A DNA stretch of 64,000 nt from Sarocladium kiliense (taxonomy: Eukaryota; Ascomycota; Sordariomycetes; Hypocreales; Sarocladiaceae). Made by a program: the position numbers and the translations under genes. Within the stretch, counting starts at the first letter, position 1. Every line of letters begins with the position of its first letter. Shown here piece by piece: positions 33,607 to 45,161 of this stretch. The stretch lies in NCBI GenBank assembly GCA_030734395.1, contig JAUZTG010000012.1:558001-622000 (forward strand). The letters run 5' to 3'. Under the pieces are notes generated by a model. It searched no databases. It saw only the letters and a program-made list of their open reading frames with translations, and was not told the DNA's origin.

Positions 33607-34446
33607 ATGACTTCAGTTCCCCCGGCCAAGGAGGTCTTCATGACCTGGCAAGAAGCACTGAACGAGAAAGACTGGATTGTGGCGAGCTCACAACTTGCCC
33701 AGGATGCCACATATAATGATCATGCCATCGCAGCGCTCGAACATGAGCTCAAAGCAACCTGGGAAGCGGCACCAGACCTTCGTAGCGAAATCGATGCCAT
33801 CGTCGTCGACAAAGGAGACAAGGCTATGGCAGCGCGCCTCATTCATCGCGGCACCCTCACCAAGACAATACATGACATCGAGATAACCGGCAGGCCCATC
33901 GAATGGTCCGAGCATATCTTTATCTGGACCACCAACAACAAGATCTCACGCATCAACGCTCTGATCGACACCCAACACCAAGCCTCAGAGCTCCTCCCAC
34001 GAACTCCCTCAACCCTGCCCCAGAATCCACCACCGCGGGGCTTCAACCTCGAAACCATGTATCACTCCTACATCTCCGCCCTAAATAGCCCTTCCATCCG
34101 CCAACTCCTGCCGGACTTCTACCAAGCCCAACTCACCCACACCGCCAAACTTTGGACAATCGAAGAACTCGTCTCCTTCGTTGAAACCTCCCCTACACTC
34201 TTCGAAGGGCTCAAACTTTCTGTGGTGGATCTCTTGGCTGATCCGGAGGGCCAGCAGGTCGCAGTGAGGATCTTGTTCGAGGGTGTGCCTGTGAAGCCGT
34301 TCTTTGGAATTGGACCGCCGAAGGAGGGGGAGAAGAAGAAAGTGAGCTTCTTTGAACATGCGATCTATAAACTTGACGGGGGCAAGTTTAACTTTATTTG
34401 GGCGATGTTGGACTTGGTTAGTTACAAGGAGCAGGTGGAAGGATAG
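33607..34446 (+). CDS. Tandem SnoaL-like (NTF2-superfamily) protein
   Basis: Single exon, 279 aa. Two NTF2-like cone-fold units can be read. Unit one (~1-130) contains ALNEKDWIVASSQLAQDATYN and RLIHRGTLTKTIHDIEITGRP followed by IFIWTTNNKISRINALID, the SnoaL pattern of an acidic-pocket hydrolase or cyclase. Unit two (~145-275) repeats it: MYHSYISALNSPSIRQLLPDF, RILFEGVPVKPFFGIGP, VSFFEHAIYKLDGGKFNFIW. SnoaL-like proteins include polyketide cyclases and many small-molecule enzymes of unknown substrate. No biosynthetic gene cluster surrounds it, so no pathway is suggested. The internal duplication is by eye and weakly conserved. Confidence 0.75.
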   Translation: MTSVPPAKEVFMTWQEALNEKDWIVASSQLAQDATYNDHAIAALEHELKATWEAAPDLRSEIDAIVVDKGDKAMAARLIHRGTLTKTIHDIEITGRPIEWSEHIFIWTTNNKISRINALIDTQHQASELLPRTPSTLPQNPPPRGFNLETMYHSYISALNSPSIRQLLPDFYQAQLTHTAKLWTIEELVSFVETSPTLFEGLKLSVVDLLADPEGQQVAVRILFEGVPVKPFFGIGPPKEGEKKKVSFFEHAIYKLDGGKFNFIWAMLDLVSYKEQVEG

Positions 34447-34910
34447 AGGATGCAAGTTTGAATGACATGTCACACGTGAACACTTTAGCAAACTGAGAAG
34501 CTGTAATACAGGGCCGTGAGCTCGCAGATCTGCAATCTTCTAGACTGAGAGTGTGTCAACAGAACTGTCCCACTGACTTGTGTTGTATGGCGAAGTCATG
34601 GTGCACCAAGATGAGGTTCAGCAATCAAGTTTGAACGTCATTCCCACGGCTAAGAAATTGGCGGATTGCACCAGAGCCATCCCTGTCAAGATCGCTGTTT
34701 CCGTGAAGACGCTTCTCTTCCCTCAGATGCCGTATACCTCTAATTGCATGGAAGAGGAAGCTATAGCAAGCTGCTCAAGTTCTCGATTTCAAGTCCTCAC
34801 GATAGATGTTGTGTTCGGGTCCGATGAGCTTTGAGGTATTTTTAAATGCTTCATCATGTAGATACACAGTTCTCTCATACAGTAGAGCGACGTTAGAGAC
34901 TTCCTCGTCC
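34447..34910. other. Convergent intergenic region
   Basis: 3' flanks of the SnoaL-like and TSC1 genes; nothing else seen. Confidence 0.55.
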
Positions 34911-37900
34911 TCAGACGAGACCCCTGATCCCCCTCAGTCCCGACTTTTTTTCCCTCTTCACCGACCCAGCTGGCGACTCTTCCCTCGCCTTCGAGGATTT
35001 ACTACTTCCATCCTTCACCTCCTTACCCCGTGATCGGTTCTGCACACCGCCTGATACGCACACGCCAGTATCAGCCAGATATTCCATATAGTAGAATTTC
35101 AAAGTAATCGCTCGCAGATAAGGAAAATGGCAATAAAGCAGTCACGACACAAAATATAGCTCATGAACGTAGCGAGAACATGGAGCGCTTACCTCGTCCG
35201 AAATACCGTTGCTCCGAGCCAATGGGATGATTTTCGGAGCTGCCCTCTACTGGCGTTTCCGCATGAGACGACCCAGTACCGCCAGCGTCTGCTGTTCTCG
35301 TCGTGTTATCGGAAGACGTGCCAGACATCTCTGTTTCGGACAGGATGCGCTGCATACGTCTCGCAGTCATAGACGTGGGAGACATGGAGAGAGATGCGTC
35401 TGCGCTGTCAGGGGAAGCGACACCGGCGTTCCCATCTGGCCGTGTAGGATTTGGTATTTGTACTGACTGCATGTCAAGTAGGGATGACTGGAGAGCAGTG
35501 TACTTTCGCGATAAGAGATCATACTGCTTCTTAAGCTCTGCCTGCTTTTCTCGGCTGGTTGCGAGTAGGTCCTCAACCTCTGGTGACGACTTATCCACCT
35601 TTCCATTCCTGTGGCTGCCACGCTCCAGGTTATCCATGATCTCTTTCTGCATGGATTGAATCCGAGTGTGGAACTCTCGCTCGCTTCGTTGCATTGCGGT
35701 CTTCTGCGCCTCAAGCTCCTCCCTGAGAGCCTCAGCTCGGCTGTCAGACGAGGCCGCGGCGGCAAGAGCCTCTTTCGTTGCTTGCTCTTGACCTTGCGCT
35801 TCGCGTTCAACGAGAGACAACCGCGCTTCTTCCATCTTGAGCCTTTCTAGCTCCTTAACTTGCATATCAATCGCCTGCTTCTGCTCTTGCCACTTGGATT
35901 CCCTGACTTCTGCAGCGAGGACCATTTTCCGCAGCTTCTCGTTGTCCGTATGTAATTCACTAAGCTCTTTGCGTGCGTGTTCGAGTTCGGCTTCCATTCG
36001 TTTCACCTCCTCACGCATCTTCTTCAGCTTATTGTAGAGGTCGCCTTCTCTGTTGTTGGCCATGGTTCGGCCTTTCTCAAATTCTCGTCGAACTTGCATC
36101 TCAGCCTTCTTGGCCTCCTCATAGCGACTCTTGAACCCGCGGTTGGTAAGAATTAGGTTCTGTGTCTCAGCCTCTGAGGTCGCTTCACTGACCAATCGCC
36201 GACGCAGATCTCCAATATGTGCCATATGCTGTTGCTTCTGATACCTTTCGAACGTAAGGTCATTTTGCAGTAGCAGAATTTGTCGCTGAAGTTGGGCAAC
36301 ACGAGCGTTAAGTTCAAAAAGAGCTGGTGAGGTCTCGGGCGTTTTCGCTGAAGGAATAGGCATGCCAGCCGGCTTCTCCTCGTGGTGGCTCAGGGAAAGT
36401 GATGGAACACTGTCGTTTGCCAGGGATTGAGAGAGACCTGACTTGATTGCTTTATTTGACTGCAACATGTCTTGAAGATGTGTGTGTGATGTGGATGCGG
36501 CCAGATGAGCTGATAGAGCAGGGCTGTGACTAATCGACGCTCTCTTACGCACTTCCCCGGAATCGAGATCTGACGGTTTGCTGGAGGGAGAGTCTGGCTT
36601 TCGAATGGTAGGATAGCCCTTCTGGCTTGAGCTACTGTCCACACTGGTGGAGTGGGCAAGCCGCGAATCCAACACCAATGAACTGCTCAGCAAGGCTGGG
36701 TCAGCTCCATCATTGTCTATATCAGGGACTTGCTGTGGCTCATTGAAACCAGCAGAACTTTGGCCCGGGTCCAGTCCATAGACGTTTGTTGCCGAGAGCC
36801 GAAGGCTCATGCACTCAGCGGCGACCTCGGCAGCTTCACTTTTGATCCATCGGCCAAAGTCCGTCTTCTCAGAGTCGATGGTAAGGGTATAGAAGTTGGG
36901 ATGAAGGATGTGACAGCGACGGTATCTCTCAGACAGGTGCCGAATTTCCGTTGGCTGTACCTCGATGTCCTCGGCATCAGGAATGTTCGCGTGCCGAAGG
37001 TAGCGCTGGGGTTTGCGAATATAGTCCATAAAGTTAATGGGATATAGTCCGTAGAGAATGGTGTAATAGCTATCGAGGTGGGAAATGTTAAGATCCTCGA
37101 TCTCGGGGTCGTATGTGCAGACTTCCCATTTTGGAATATGATCGTGATGTTGTGTTGGCGCGTCGTTCAGACTGGCTCTCTCGCGGCTCCAGAACAGTAT
37201 GCGTGCGTAGATGTTAAAGAGGATGGGTAGATGAGGAACAACGGAACTAGGCATATGCGGCAGAAGCATGATGAGAGCTATGAGAGCTGCCGACGTCGCC
37301 GTGGTAGACGTGTCAAGCTGCAGGCATAGCAGCAGATGGGAAAAGATGGGAACATCGAGGATTTGGTGAAGATGAGGCGGCCGGCTCTGGACGTAGTCGC
37401 AAAAGAAGCGCAAAGCTGCTTTTCGGTATTGCTTCTTGAGAAGATAATGGTCGAGAGAAGAGAAGAACTCCTGCTACAGATTAGCTCACGATTTCAAACA
37501 GCGCCTCGAGTTTCGACAAACCTTCGGTCGTCTCTTTCCAAACTGGATCAAGGCTTCGCGCACAAGCTTCTCGTTATGTTGTGCATTGGGCCGGCCTTCA
37601 ACACTGGCAGGGTAGAAGCGGTCCATCCACAGAGAGAAGAGACGATGTATGACGGGATTTGGGCCACCATCACTGTCTGAAGTCTCTTGGTAGTTTTCTG
37701 CGAGCAGGACAACATCCATAAGACCGGCAACAGTCTCTGTGATCATGCCTTTGTCTTGAGGAGCCGTATCGATGAAGCCCTGGCAGGCATCAAACCATTG
37801 TAGCAAGCGCTCCTGTGTCTGGAGAACTGGCAACAGGCGGCGGATGATGCCAAACCAGGCAGCGTACGAGTCGGGATTGCCTTTGACATGTTTGTCGAAG

Positions 37901-38194
37901 ATTACGAAGAGCTCTTCTTGTAATCGATCGGAAGCCGAATCATCGTACTTTTGGTGGCGGTCGAGGTAGCCAGCGATAACGTTGACGAGACTGTCGGATA
38001 ACGGCAGGACCGGGTCAGTGACGAAGGAGTTGATCGCCTTGGAGAGGTCCTTTAGTGATCTGCCAGAGTCTGCATCAGCATCAAGTACTGGTCCCGGGTG
38101 AGGTCGAGCTTCAGTAGAGCTTGGCCTGATCATGGATTGGTGGGGGGAACATCTGCCAGCAGAGATTTCGCGGTACTTACGCGGAGGACGACAT
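34911..38194 (-). CDS. TSC1: Hamartin (TSC1), scaffold of the TSC complex
   Basis: Four exons: 38194-38181 (14 nt, MSSS plus two bases), 38125-37522, 37470-35193 and 35050-34911; 1011 aa. Introns are 55, 51 and 142 nt. The N-terminal helical repeat domain (SLKDLSKAINSFVTDPVLP, LFVIFDKHVKGNPDSYAAWF, LDHYLLKKQYRKAALRFFCDYVQS) is the conserved hamartin core. After a Ser-rich middle comes a long coiled coil (about ARVAQLQRQILLLQNDLTFE to residues ~880). The last junction restores YFGRGGVQNRSRGK, where unspliced reading would stop at SLRS. Hamartin stabilises tuberin (TSC2), the GAP for Rheb upstream of TORC1. A second in-frame acceptor at 38060 would shorten the N-terminus by 22 residues. Confidence 0.9.
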
Positions 38195-39414
38195 GGCGGA
38201 GGAGATCCCTTCATCCTCGAGGGACAGCGACTCCGCTCTGACAAGGAAAGTGACCCATGTAGGCGCGTCGTGAGGGCAAGATCTACAGGTGCGAAGGACG
38301 TCTGGAGGCGGGTGTCGATGAGCAGCATCAGCAGTTTAGCCCAGCAGTGTCAGGAACGGAGGTGACGTGTGGCAGCTCTGCCTACCGGTGCGCTGATTGG
38401 TGTAGAGCTTGTGGACCAGACCCGCCGGAACCTCTGAGCCAGCGAGCCAGCATCCACTGTCGGCCTGGTACTCCCGGTGGTGAACAGACGGACAGAGACA
38501 AGGCGGTAGTGGATACCTGGCACCTGCAGGTGATCACGCGGCCTGGGCAGGTCGCGGGTACGGGGCGATGCCGGAAGTGGGCTAGTCCCTGTTAGGGGAG
38601 GCCTGGGAGCTCAGAGGTGCAGTGCCAACCCCGCAAAAGCCAGGGATTCAATCGCTAAGGGCCGCATGACCCCGCGATTACAGGCGGGTTTCAGTGGGTC
38701 CCAGTGCCCAGCCCAGTGCCGGTTGCACACCTTTGAGACACCCGACCGTCAAAACGCTACGCGACCTTGAAGGATAGACGCAACCGTGACCGGAGAATCC
38801 ATTAGAATCGAGTCAATTGAACCCGCCCCCGCATTCTCAGACTACTGGGCGATCAAGCTCCTGCTTTGCCCTTCCTGTCTCCCAATCCGGGGATTGTGGG
38901 CATGCCGATGAACGGGGCGGAATAATGGAGCTTTGCTGTGATAGGCGTGACCAGCGTCATCGCGTGATGCACCTGATGATCCCCTCCCTCACCATCCGGA
39001 TGCTGCCACCACTGGCTGCACCACCACCACTACCACCACTACCACCACGACACCACCACTACCACACCACGCACACTGAGTCGAGTCGGTCTGTTAAGGT
39101 TCCCGCCTCAGGTTCCAATTGCTTCCCGCCCCCTCCCTTCCATTCGATTGCTTCCCCTCATTTATCTGTCCCTGACTCCCCCTCCTTTGCCTTCTTCCTT
39201 CTCTTCTCTTCTCACTGCATCATACTCTGAACCATCAAACCAACCCTTCAGTCAACCAATTCCATCCTGCCCTCATCATTGGACTTCTCGCGGTCCTCAA
39301 CTTCACCTCAGCAGACTCATTAGCTTGATTCTGCCTGTCCAGTTATCCGTCTCTACTCCTACACAGCTTCTTTTTCTCCCCTCAAAACAGACCCCCTCAC
39401 CCAATACCGTCACG
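38195..39414. promoter_or_regulatory. Divergent promoter region of TSC1 and the DJ-1/PfpI gene
   Basis: 1.2 kb between two outward-facing starts. Contains the perfect palindrome CACCTGCAGGTG at 38521-38532, several CCAGTG copies near 38690-38725, a CCA/CCACTA microsatellite, and a CT-rich leader from 39120 to 39400 ahead of the ATG at 39415. Confidence 0.55.
39021..39070. repeat. CCA/CCACTA microsatellite
   Basis: About 50 bp of CCA triplets interrupted by CTA and CGA, in the promoter of the DJ-1/PfpI gene. Confidence 0.7.
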
Positions 39415-40415
39415 ATGAGTGCAAACAAGACCTCCGCAGTGTCGGATGAGCCCATTGACGTGCTTGTGGTGCTGCACCCCAAGTTCGATCTCCTGGACAT
39501 GGCCGGCCCAGTGGAGGTTTTCACCACAGCTCTGCACAACTTCAAGGATCCCTGTGAGTGCTGCAGCGTGTGGATCTTTAAAATGCCTAATACTGACTTT
39601 GTCCTTCTTTATTCCAGCTACCAAGGCTTTCGAGATCACCACCACCGGTGCCGAGCCCAAGGTGCTCTCTGAGCAGGGCATCATCGTCGGCTCCCAGATC
39701 CCTTACAAGGAGGCCCACGAACGCCTCGAAGAGTTTGACGTTCTCGTCATCCTTGGAGGCAACAGCGCTGAGATCCTTGAGAAGGAGGACCAGCCCTTTG
39801 CTCTCATCAGCGACTTCTCCGAGCTGCAGAAGAAGGACCCCGCCCGCGAGCGTACCATCCTGTCTGTCTGCACCGGTTCTCTCTTCCTGGCGAAGGAGGG
39901 CATCCTCTCTGGTCTCTCTGCGACTACCCACCCCGACTACTTGACTCGCTTCGAGAATCTGTGCAGTGATGCTGCTACGCGCAACCTCCAGGAGCGCACC
40001 GACGTGGTCGAGGACACACGCTACGTCGTCAACAACCTCCGATTCGACCTCGGTGACGAGGACGAGAACCCCTACATCCGCCGCAAGTCCGATGCCAACG
40101 CTGGCCGTCGGCCCTCCAACGCTCGGTGAGCTCAATTTAAAGATGACGTCAAATGACTTGGTACTAATAAGTTCACGCAGCAAGGGCAGCATGTCCTTCA
40201 AGGGGTCCATGTCGCGCCGCGAGTCCATCGCTCGCCGTGCTGCCATGCGGCTCGGCGGCCTTCGCGTCGTCACAGCTGGTGGCAACAGCGCTGGCATAGA
40301 CGCCTCGCTGTACCTCGTCAGTGCCCTGGTGGACGACGAGTGCGCCAACGAGGTCGCCCGGGTCATGCAGTGGAACTGGATCAAGGGCACTGTGGTGGAC
40401 GGACTGGATGTTTAA
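39415..40415 (+). CDS. DJ-1/PfpI-family (class I glutamine amidotransferase-like) protein
   Basis: Three exons: 39415-39553, 39618-40125 and 40181-40415; introns 64 nt (GTGAGT...CCAG) and 55 nt (GTGAGC...GCAG); 293 aa. Start DVLVVLHPKFDLLDMAGPVEVF is the family's opening strand and loop. The nucleophile elbow is ILSVCTGSLFLAKEG with Cys131, after the LVILGGNSAEIL strand. The closing helix is VVTAGGNSAGIDASLYLVSALV. Relatives include isonitrile hydratases, AraC-type sensor domains and DJ-1 proteins, so the reaction is uncertain. Unusual here is an insertion at about 190-235 with DEDENPYIRRKSDANAGRRP and a GSMSFKGSMSRRESIARR repeat just before the closing helix; it is basic and Ser-rich and straddles the second intron. 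Confidence 0.88.
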
Positions 40416-41252
40416 GTCCCTGTAGGCAATTGAGCGTGCCTGCGGGGACGGTGTTAGGCATGCAAGGTCGGAACAGATCCATGTCATTTGTTTGAATCAA
40501 GAACTACTGTAAAACCATGAAATGAAATGAAACGACGCTTCTATGAATCTTGGACTTCTGGGTCGGTTTGCCACGAATAGATGACTTAGGAGTGAATTTT
40601 TCAGATGGATGGTGTAAGTTAAGGGCCAGTGTGCCAGACTCGGGCAATGAGCTCTAGACGGACTTCGTGCTGGACTTGGAAGTGCTTATAGTGCTGTAGA
40701 TGGCAATGGTTCAGTCAAGACGCTAAGTCTTCTTGATGAGTTAGTTTTTTACGATGTATTTCGCACTGCTAGCTGGGGGTTTCGCGCCACAAATGCCATG
40801 TAGGGATGCGAGAGCGAGTGACGGAGGTGGATGATCAAGTGCCCCATTCTTGGGCTATTGTTACCCACAGTTGAACCCACCTCCATCACGCCTCTCGCAC
40901 TGTACCTGCATTTTCTCAAAGAAACCTGGAGCTTCCTCTGTTTCTTTCACTACAGCCGCGTCTACTCCTTTTCTTCCATCCAGCACTGGTCACGCTTCTA
41001 TCCTGTACTACCCTGTTCTTAGTACAATTGATGACCGTCTACAATCGTCCAACGTGAATCTGGATAATACTCGAAGGGGGTTACGCGACGTCGCGTAGCA
41101 GCGCGATCCGCCACCAACCCAACCTCCCTTCCCTAGGACCTCACCATCGAAGTCGCACCTGTTCCTCCGAACAAGCTCGAACGAAACACCCCGACACATT
41201 CGATATTATACACAGAGATCTCAAAAAGTTGAAAGGCCAATAGCTGCCCGTT
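40416..41252. other. Intergenic region, 0.84 kb
   Basis: 3' flank of the DJ-1/PfpI gene and promoter/leader of the SAP-domain gene. The stretch just before 41253 is AT-richer and free of upstream ATGs in strong context. No other gene. Confidence 0.5.
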
Positions 41253-42965
41253 ATGGAAGACTGGGCAAAGCTCAAGGTTGTCGACCTCAAAGCAGAGCTG
41301 AAGCGCCGAGACTTGAACGTCAACGGTCTGAAGGCAGAGCTCGTCGAGCGTCTCCACGCGGATGATGCGACTCGCGAAGAAGGCAAAAATGCAGAAGGAC
41401 AAGAAGAGAACAACATTGAAGGTGCAGCGACTGGAGAGCAGCAGCCCAATGCCACAGCTGCTGCCGATGCAGAGCCACAAGACGAGGTGGAGGAAGCTGC
41501 GGCCAGTGAATCGAGGCAGCCACCTGTTGGCATCGATGAGGCTACGGAGAAGATTCCAGAGCCTGAAGCTCCTCAAGAGACCACAGAAGCCCGCACAGCT
41601 TCCTCCGACAACACTGCACCCAACCCGATGCAGACCGATGGTCCTTCGACCACCGGATCCGGGCCTGAGGCACAAGCATCTGCTCCATCGCCAGCCGCCC
41701 AGACACCTGACAACGCGGATGTACCTGCAAATCTCCCCTCACCAGATTCGCAAAAGCGCAAACGACGATCTCAAAGCCCACCGCCAGTCGGAGAGGATGT
41801 AGCCAGAAAGCGGGCCCGCGCCGACAGTGACGCCGGTCCCAAGAATGGTGTTATGGTGGACGCAGAGACTGAGATTATGTCGGATGCGCCTCAGCCACCT
41901 CGTGATGCATCAAAGAACAGAGAACGTGATGTATATGAGCCATCAAAAACACTGTCGCCAGTTCGAAGAAGCGACGAGATGGATTTCGAACGTGATGTTG
42001 CTCCCGCGCGCCACCCTGCTACTTCTGCATTGTACATCAACAACCTCATGCGACCCCTTCGCCCAGCCGACCTTCGTTCTCACCTTGCCTCCCTCGCTTC
42101 CTCACACGCCTCTCCAGACGACGTCATCACAACCTTCTTCCTCGACCAGATTCGCACTCACGCTCTCGTCATTTTCGACTCTACAACATCTGCGTCCCGT
42201 GTTCGCACTGCGTTGCACGACCGTGTATGGCCCGAGGAGAGTAACCGTAAAGCCTTATCCGTGGACTTTGTGCCTCCGGAGAAGGTCGCCGGATGGATTC
42301 AAACCGAGGAGGATGCCGGAAGGGGAGGCAGAACGGGGAGCAGGTGGGAAGTGGTGTACGAGGCACTGCCTGATGGAACCATGGATGTTCATCTTGAATC
42401 AGGGGCCGTATCGGCTGCACGACCTGGTCCACCACCTTCTGGCAGAGGACTGCCTCCGCCCTCCGGACCTAACCCCTTCGATGGGACAAACTCCATTCCC
42501 CTAGGTCCACGTGGCTTCCGCGACGACCCCAACCCAATACCAACCGGCCCCCGTTCCTCCCGCGAGCAATTCCAACGCGAGAGACCAGCTCCACCTCCTG
42601 GCTCCCTCACAACCCGCGCTCGCCCTGCCATATCTTATCAACCCGTCTCCTCCTCCCTCGCCCAGCGTCGTCTCGAGAACATGCAATCTCACTACACACG
42701 TGACACCCATCGGTACTTAGGCCGCGAAATCAACCGGTACTACTTCGAGGATGGGGATAAGTTCGTGGATCGTGGGAAGGAGGTCTTTGAGGGGATTAGG
42801 CCGCCGCATAAGGAGAGGGGTGGAGGTGGGTTCAGGGGAAGGGGAGGTGGTGGGAGGAGAGGCGGTGGTGGACGAGGAAGGGGTGGTGATCGGTACATGC
42901 CGCCTGGTAGGGGCAGAGGCGGGGAAGAGGAGGGAAGGTTGCCCCGGTATGCGGATGATCGTTGA
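41253..42965 (+). CDS. SAP-domain, acinus-like RNA-processing protein
   Basis: Single exon, 570 aa. The SAP motif is at residues ~5-35 (WAKLKVVDLKAELKRRDLNV, then NGLKAELVERL), a DNA/RNA-scaffold helix pair. An acidic, Pro/Thr-rich disordered region follows with basic nuclear-localisation-like patches (KRKRRS, RKRAR). Residues ~255-360 resemble the degenerate RRM of acinus: ALYINNLMRPLRPADLRSHL, HALVIFDSTTSASRVRTALH, then VWPEESNRKALSVDFVPPEK. The C-terminus is Gly/Arg-rich (GGGFRGRGGGGRRGGGGRGR), an RGG-type RNA-binding tail. Acinus works in the ASAP/PSAP complexes at the exon junction. I do not see the LDDLF-type RNPS1/SAP18-binding motif, so complex membership is uncertain. Confidence 0.8.
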   Translation: MEDWAKLKVVDLKAELKRRDLNVNGLKAELVERLHADDATREEGKNAEGQEENNIEGAATGEQQPNATAAADAEPQDEVEEAAASESRQPPVGIDEATEKIPEPEAPQETTEARTASSDNTAPNPMQTDGPSTTGSGPEAQASAPSPAAQTPDNADVPANLPSPDSQKRKRRSQSPPPVGEDVARKRARADSDAGPKNGVMVDAETEIMSDAPQPPRDASKNRERDVYEPSKTLSPVRRSDEMDFERDVAPARHPATSALYINNLMRPLRPADLRSHLASLASSHASPDDVITTFFLDQIRTHALVIFDSTTSASRVRTALHDRVWPEESNRKALSVDFVPPEKVAGWIQTEEDAGRGGRTGSRWEVVYEALPDGTMDVHLESGAVSAARPGPPPSGRGLPPPSGPNPFDGTNSIPLGPRGFRDDPNPIPTGPRSSREQFQRERPAPPPGSLTTRARPAISYQPVSSSLAQRRLENMQSHYTRDTHRYLGREINRYYFEDGDKFVDRGKEVFEGIRPPHKERGGGGFRGRGGGGRRGGGGRGRGGDRYMPPGRGRGGEEEGRLPRYADDR

Positions 42966-43622
42966 GACGGTCAGGTTTCAGGGTGTAGGAGGCGAGGTCG
43001 CTACCTCATTCTGTTCCCAATACGCCCTCTCGTGGGAAGGCACGGAGACGAGAAGGGTTCATGCCATGGACCGATACTATCACGACGCCATGAAGATATC
43101 TCTGTGTGATCATGACGGAAACGAGCACGAAGCTACAGCTTATGCTTGATTTTAAAACTCGATGTCTGCACGATTTGCTCACCATGTTCACAAAGCAGGG
43201 GCTCAGGTTTACTACAAGATGGATTCAGGACAAGGGAGTAAGAAACCACATTTGGGATGACTTCACTTCATAGTACGAGACCAATGATATTAAACATGTA
43301 TAATGGCTGGCAGTAGAAATCGAAAGGAAAGTCGCACAGCATCCAGACTAACGCACTTGAATCTATGAGTGGAGAGCACATGGATGATATGGAGATGTTG
43401 GTTCGAATTGTGTGCTGACTTTCAATTTGTTGTTTAATTGCTACAGTATAATCACCGCATCATCAGATGTAAAGATTGACAATTTCATCATCCCTTCCTC
43501 CCATCTCCTTCCATATGAAACGAAAGAGCTGCCTACACCAGACGCCGCAACAGGGGAAAAGCTGGCCAACCCAGTCCCCCATCTCATACCCGTGCAAGTT
43601 CCGTTCCTGCCCAAGTTTCACC
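42966..43622. other. Convergent intergenic region
   Basis: Holds the 3' ends of the acinus-like and CPA1 genes. AT-rich; no gene seen. Confidence 0.55.
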
Positions 43623-45058
43623 TTAAGCAGTACCAGCGAGAGGCGCAGGCTCAACACCAACACGCTCCTTGCTGAGGACATCAAGCATGAACTGAGTGGG
43701 CCTGTTGTCCTTGTAGACCTTCTCGCTGTTCTTGGCGCGCTTCACGTCCTCGAGATACTTCTCGAAGAGGTAAGAGCTGTCCATCGGGCCGCCCTTGGCC
43801 TCGGGGTGGAACTGCGTAGAGAAGATGGGACGGGTCTTGTGGATCATACCCTCGTTGCTACCATCGTTGAGGTTGACGAAGTACTCCTTGAACTCGGAGG
43901 GGAGGGTGCTCGCATCGACGGCGTAACCGTGGTTCTGGCTGGTGATGTGGCACTGGCCGGTGGTGAGGTCGAGGGCGGGGATGTTGTGGGCACGGTTACC
44001 GTACTTCAGCTTGATGGTGCGGGCACCGACGGCAAGGGCGAGAAGCTGGTGGCCGAGGCAGATACCCATGATCGGGACGGAGGATTGCTCCATGAGGCAG
44101 GCAAGGTTGTAGACGGTCTCCTGGCAGTGAGTCGGGTCACCGGGACCGTTGGAGATGAAGACACCGTCGTAGTAGTGAGCGACCTTCTGGATGGGGTAGT
44201 TGTAGGGAAAGACGGTAACGGAGGCACCACGGCTGGTGAGGCTGCGGAGGATGTTCTCCTTGACACCGCAGTCGATCAGAGCAACGTGGTAAGAAGCACC
44301 AGGGGCCTCAACCAGGAAGGGAGCCTTGGTGCTGACACGCTTGACAAGGTTGATTTGGCCGGGATCGATGAAGCCCTCATCCTCGTCGGCATCATACTCG
44401 TCACCAATGGTGATCCTGGCCAGGGAAGAACCCTGCTCACGGAGGTGAGTAACGATGGCACGGGTGTCAACGCCAGAGATGGCAGGGACACCCTCACGAG
44501 CGCACCACTCGCCGAGGCTCTCGACAGCGGTCCAGTGGCTGTAGTTGAGGGCGACATCGGAGACGACAACACCAGCGCACTGAATGTGAGGGGACTCAAA
44601 GTACTTGAGCAGGTTGAACTCGTCTCGCTCGTTGGAGGGAACACCGTAGTTGCCGATCAGAGGCTGGGTGAAGACGAGGATCTGGCCACGGTACGAAGGG
44701 TCGGTCATGGACTCTGGGTAGCCGACGAGGGAGGTGGTGAACACAGCCTCGCCAGAGATGTTGGCATTGGCGCCGAAAGCCTTGCCCTGGAAGACAGGAC
44801 CATCCTGAGAGACGTCAGCTCTGAAATACGGGCTAAAATAAGTTTGACTATAGTACGTACACGAATGGTGAAGGTCGCAGGCAGGGAGGCAACGGGAGCG
44901 GTGGCCCGGGGAGTCTTGTAAGGCATCTCACGGCCCTTGCTGCCGGCAGTGCGCTGAGCAGACAGGAATCGGACCTGGAAAGCAACTCGGGTCGGGCCCG
45001 ATGCGGCCGGCCGGGCGGCGGCGGGTTTGGCAACGCTGAAAGCGAATCGTGCGAACAT
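43623..45058 (-). CDS. CPA1: Arginine-specific carbamoyl-phosphate synthase small subunit, mitochondrial
   Basis: Two exons, 45058-44861 and 44804-43623, with a 56-nt intron (GTACGT...CTCAG, phase 0); 459 aa. Residues 1-~35 (MFARFAFSVAKPAAARPA, then VAFQVRFLS) form a mitochondrial targeting peptide rich in Arg/Ala. The small-chain N-domain follows (DGPVFQGKAFGANANISGEA, then TSLVGYPESMTDPSY). The class I glutaminase has its Cys at ~315 (IMGICLGHQLL) and His/Glu at ~399/401 (FSTQFHPEAKGGP). It releases ammonia from glutamine for carbamoyl phosphate synthesis with the large subunit, feeding arginine biosynthesis. Expression is expected to be attenuated by arginine through the uORF 103 nt upstream. 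Confidence 0.96.
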
Positions 45059-45161
45059 GCTGGGCAAGCGATGTCGGGGGTTGGTTGATATTTTGGTTCC
45101 AAAAAGAGGATTTAGAGAGAGTTGGGGTAAAAGAGGATCAGCTGTACTTCAAGCAAAAAGC

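Noticed and set aside
39587..40390. 267-codon minus-strand frame opposite the DJ-1/PfpI gene
   Set aside because: Shadow of strongly biased codons; crosses both introns of the real gene without any motif.
43476..44921. 481-codon plus-strand frame opposite CPA1
   Set aside because: Shadow frame; low-complexity Val/Gly/Leu translation and complete overlap with a conserved enzyme.
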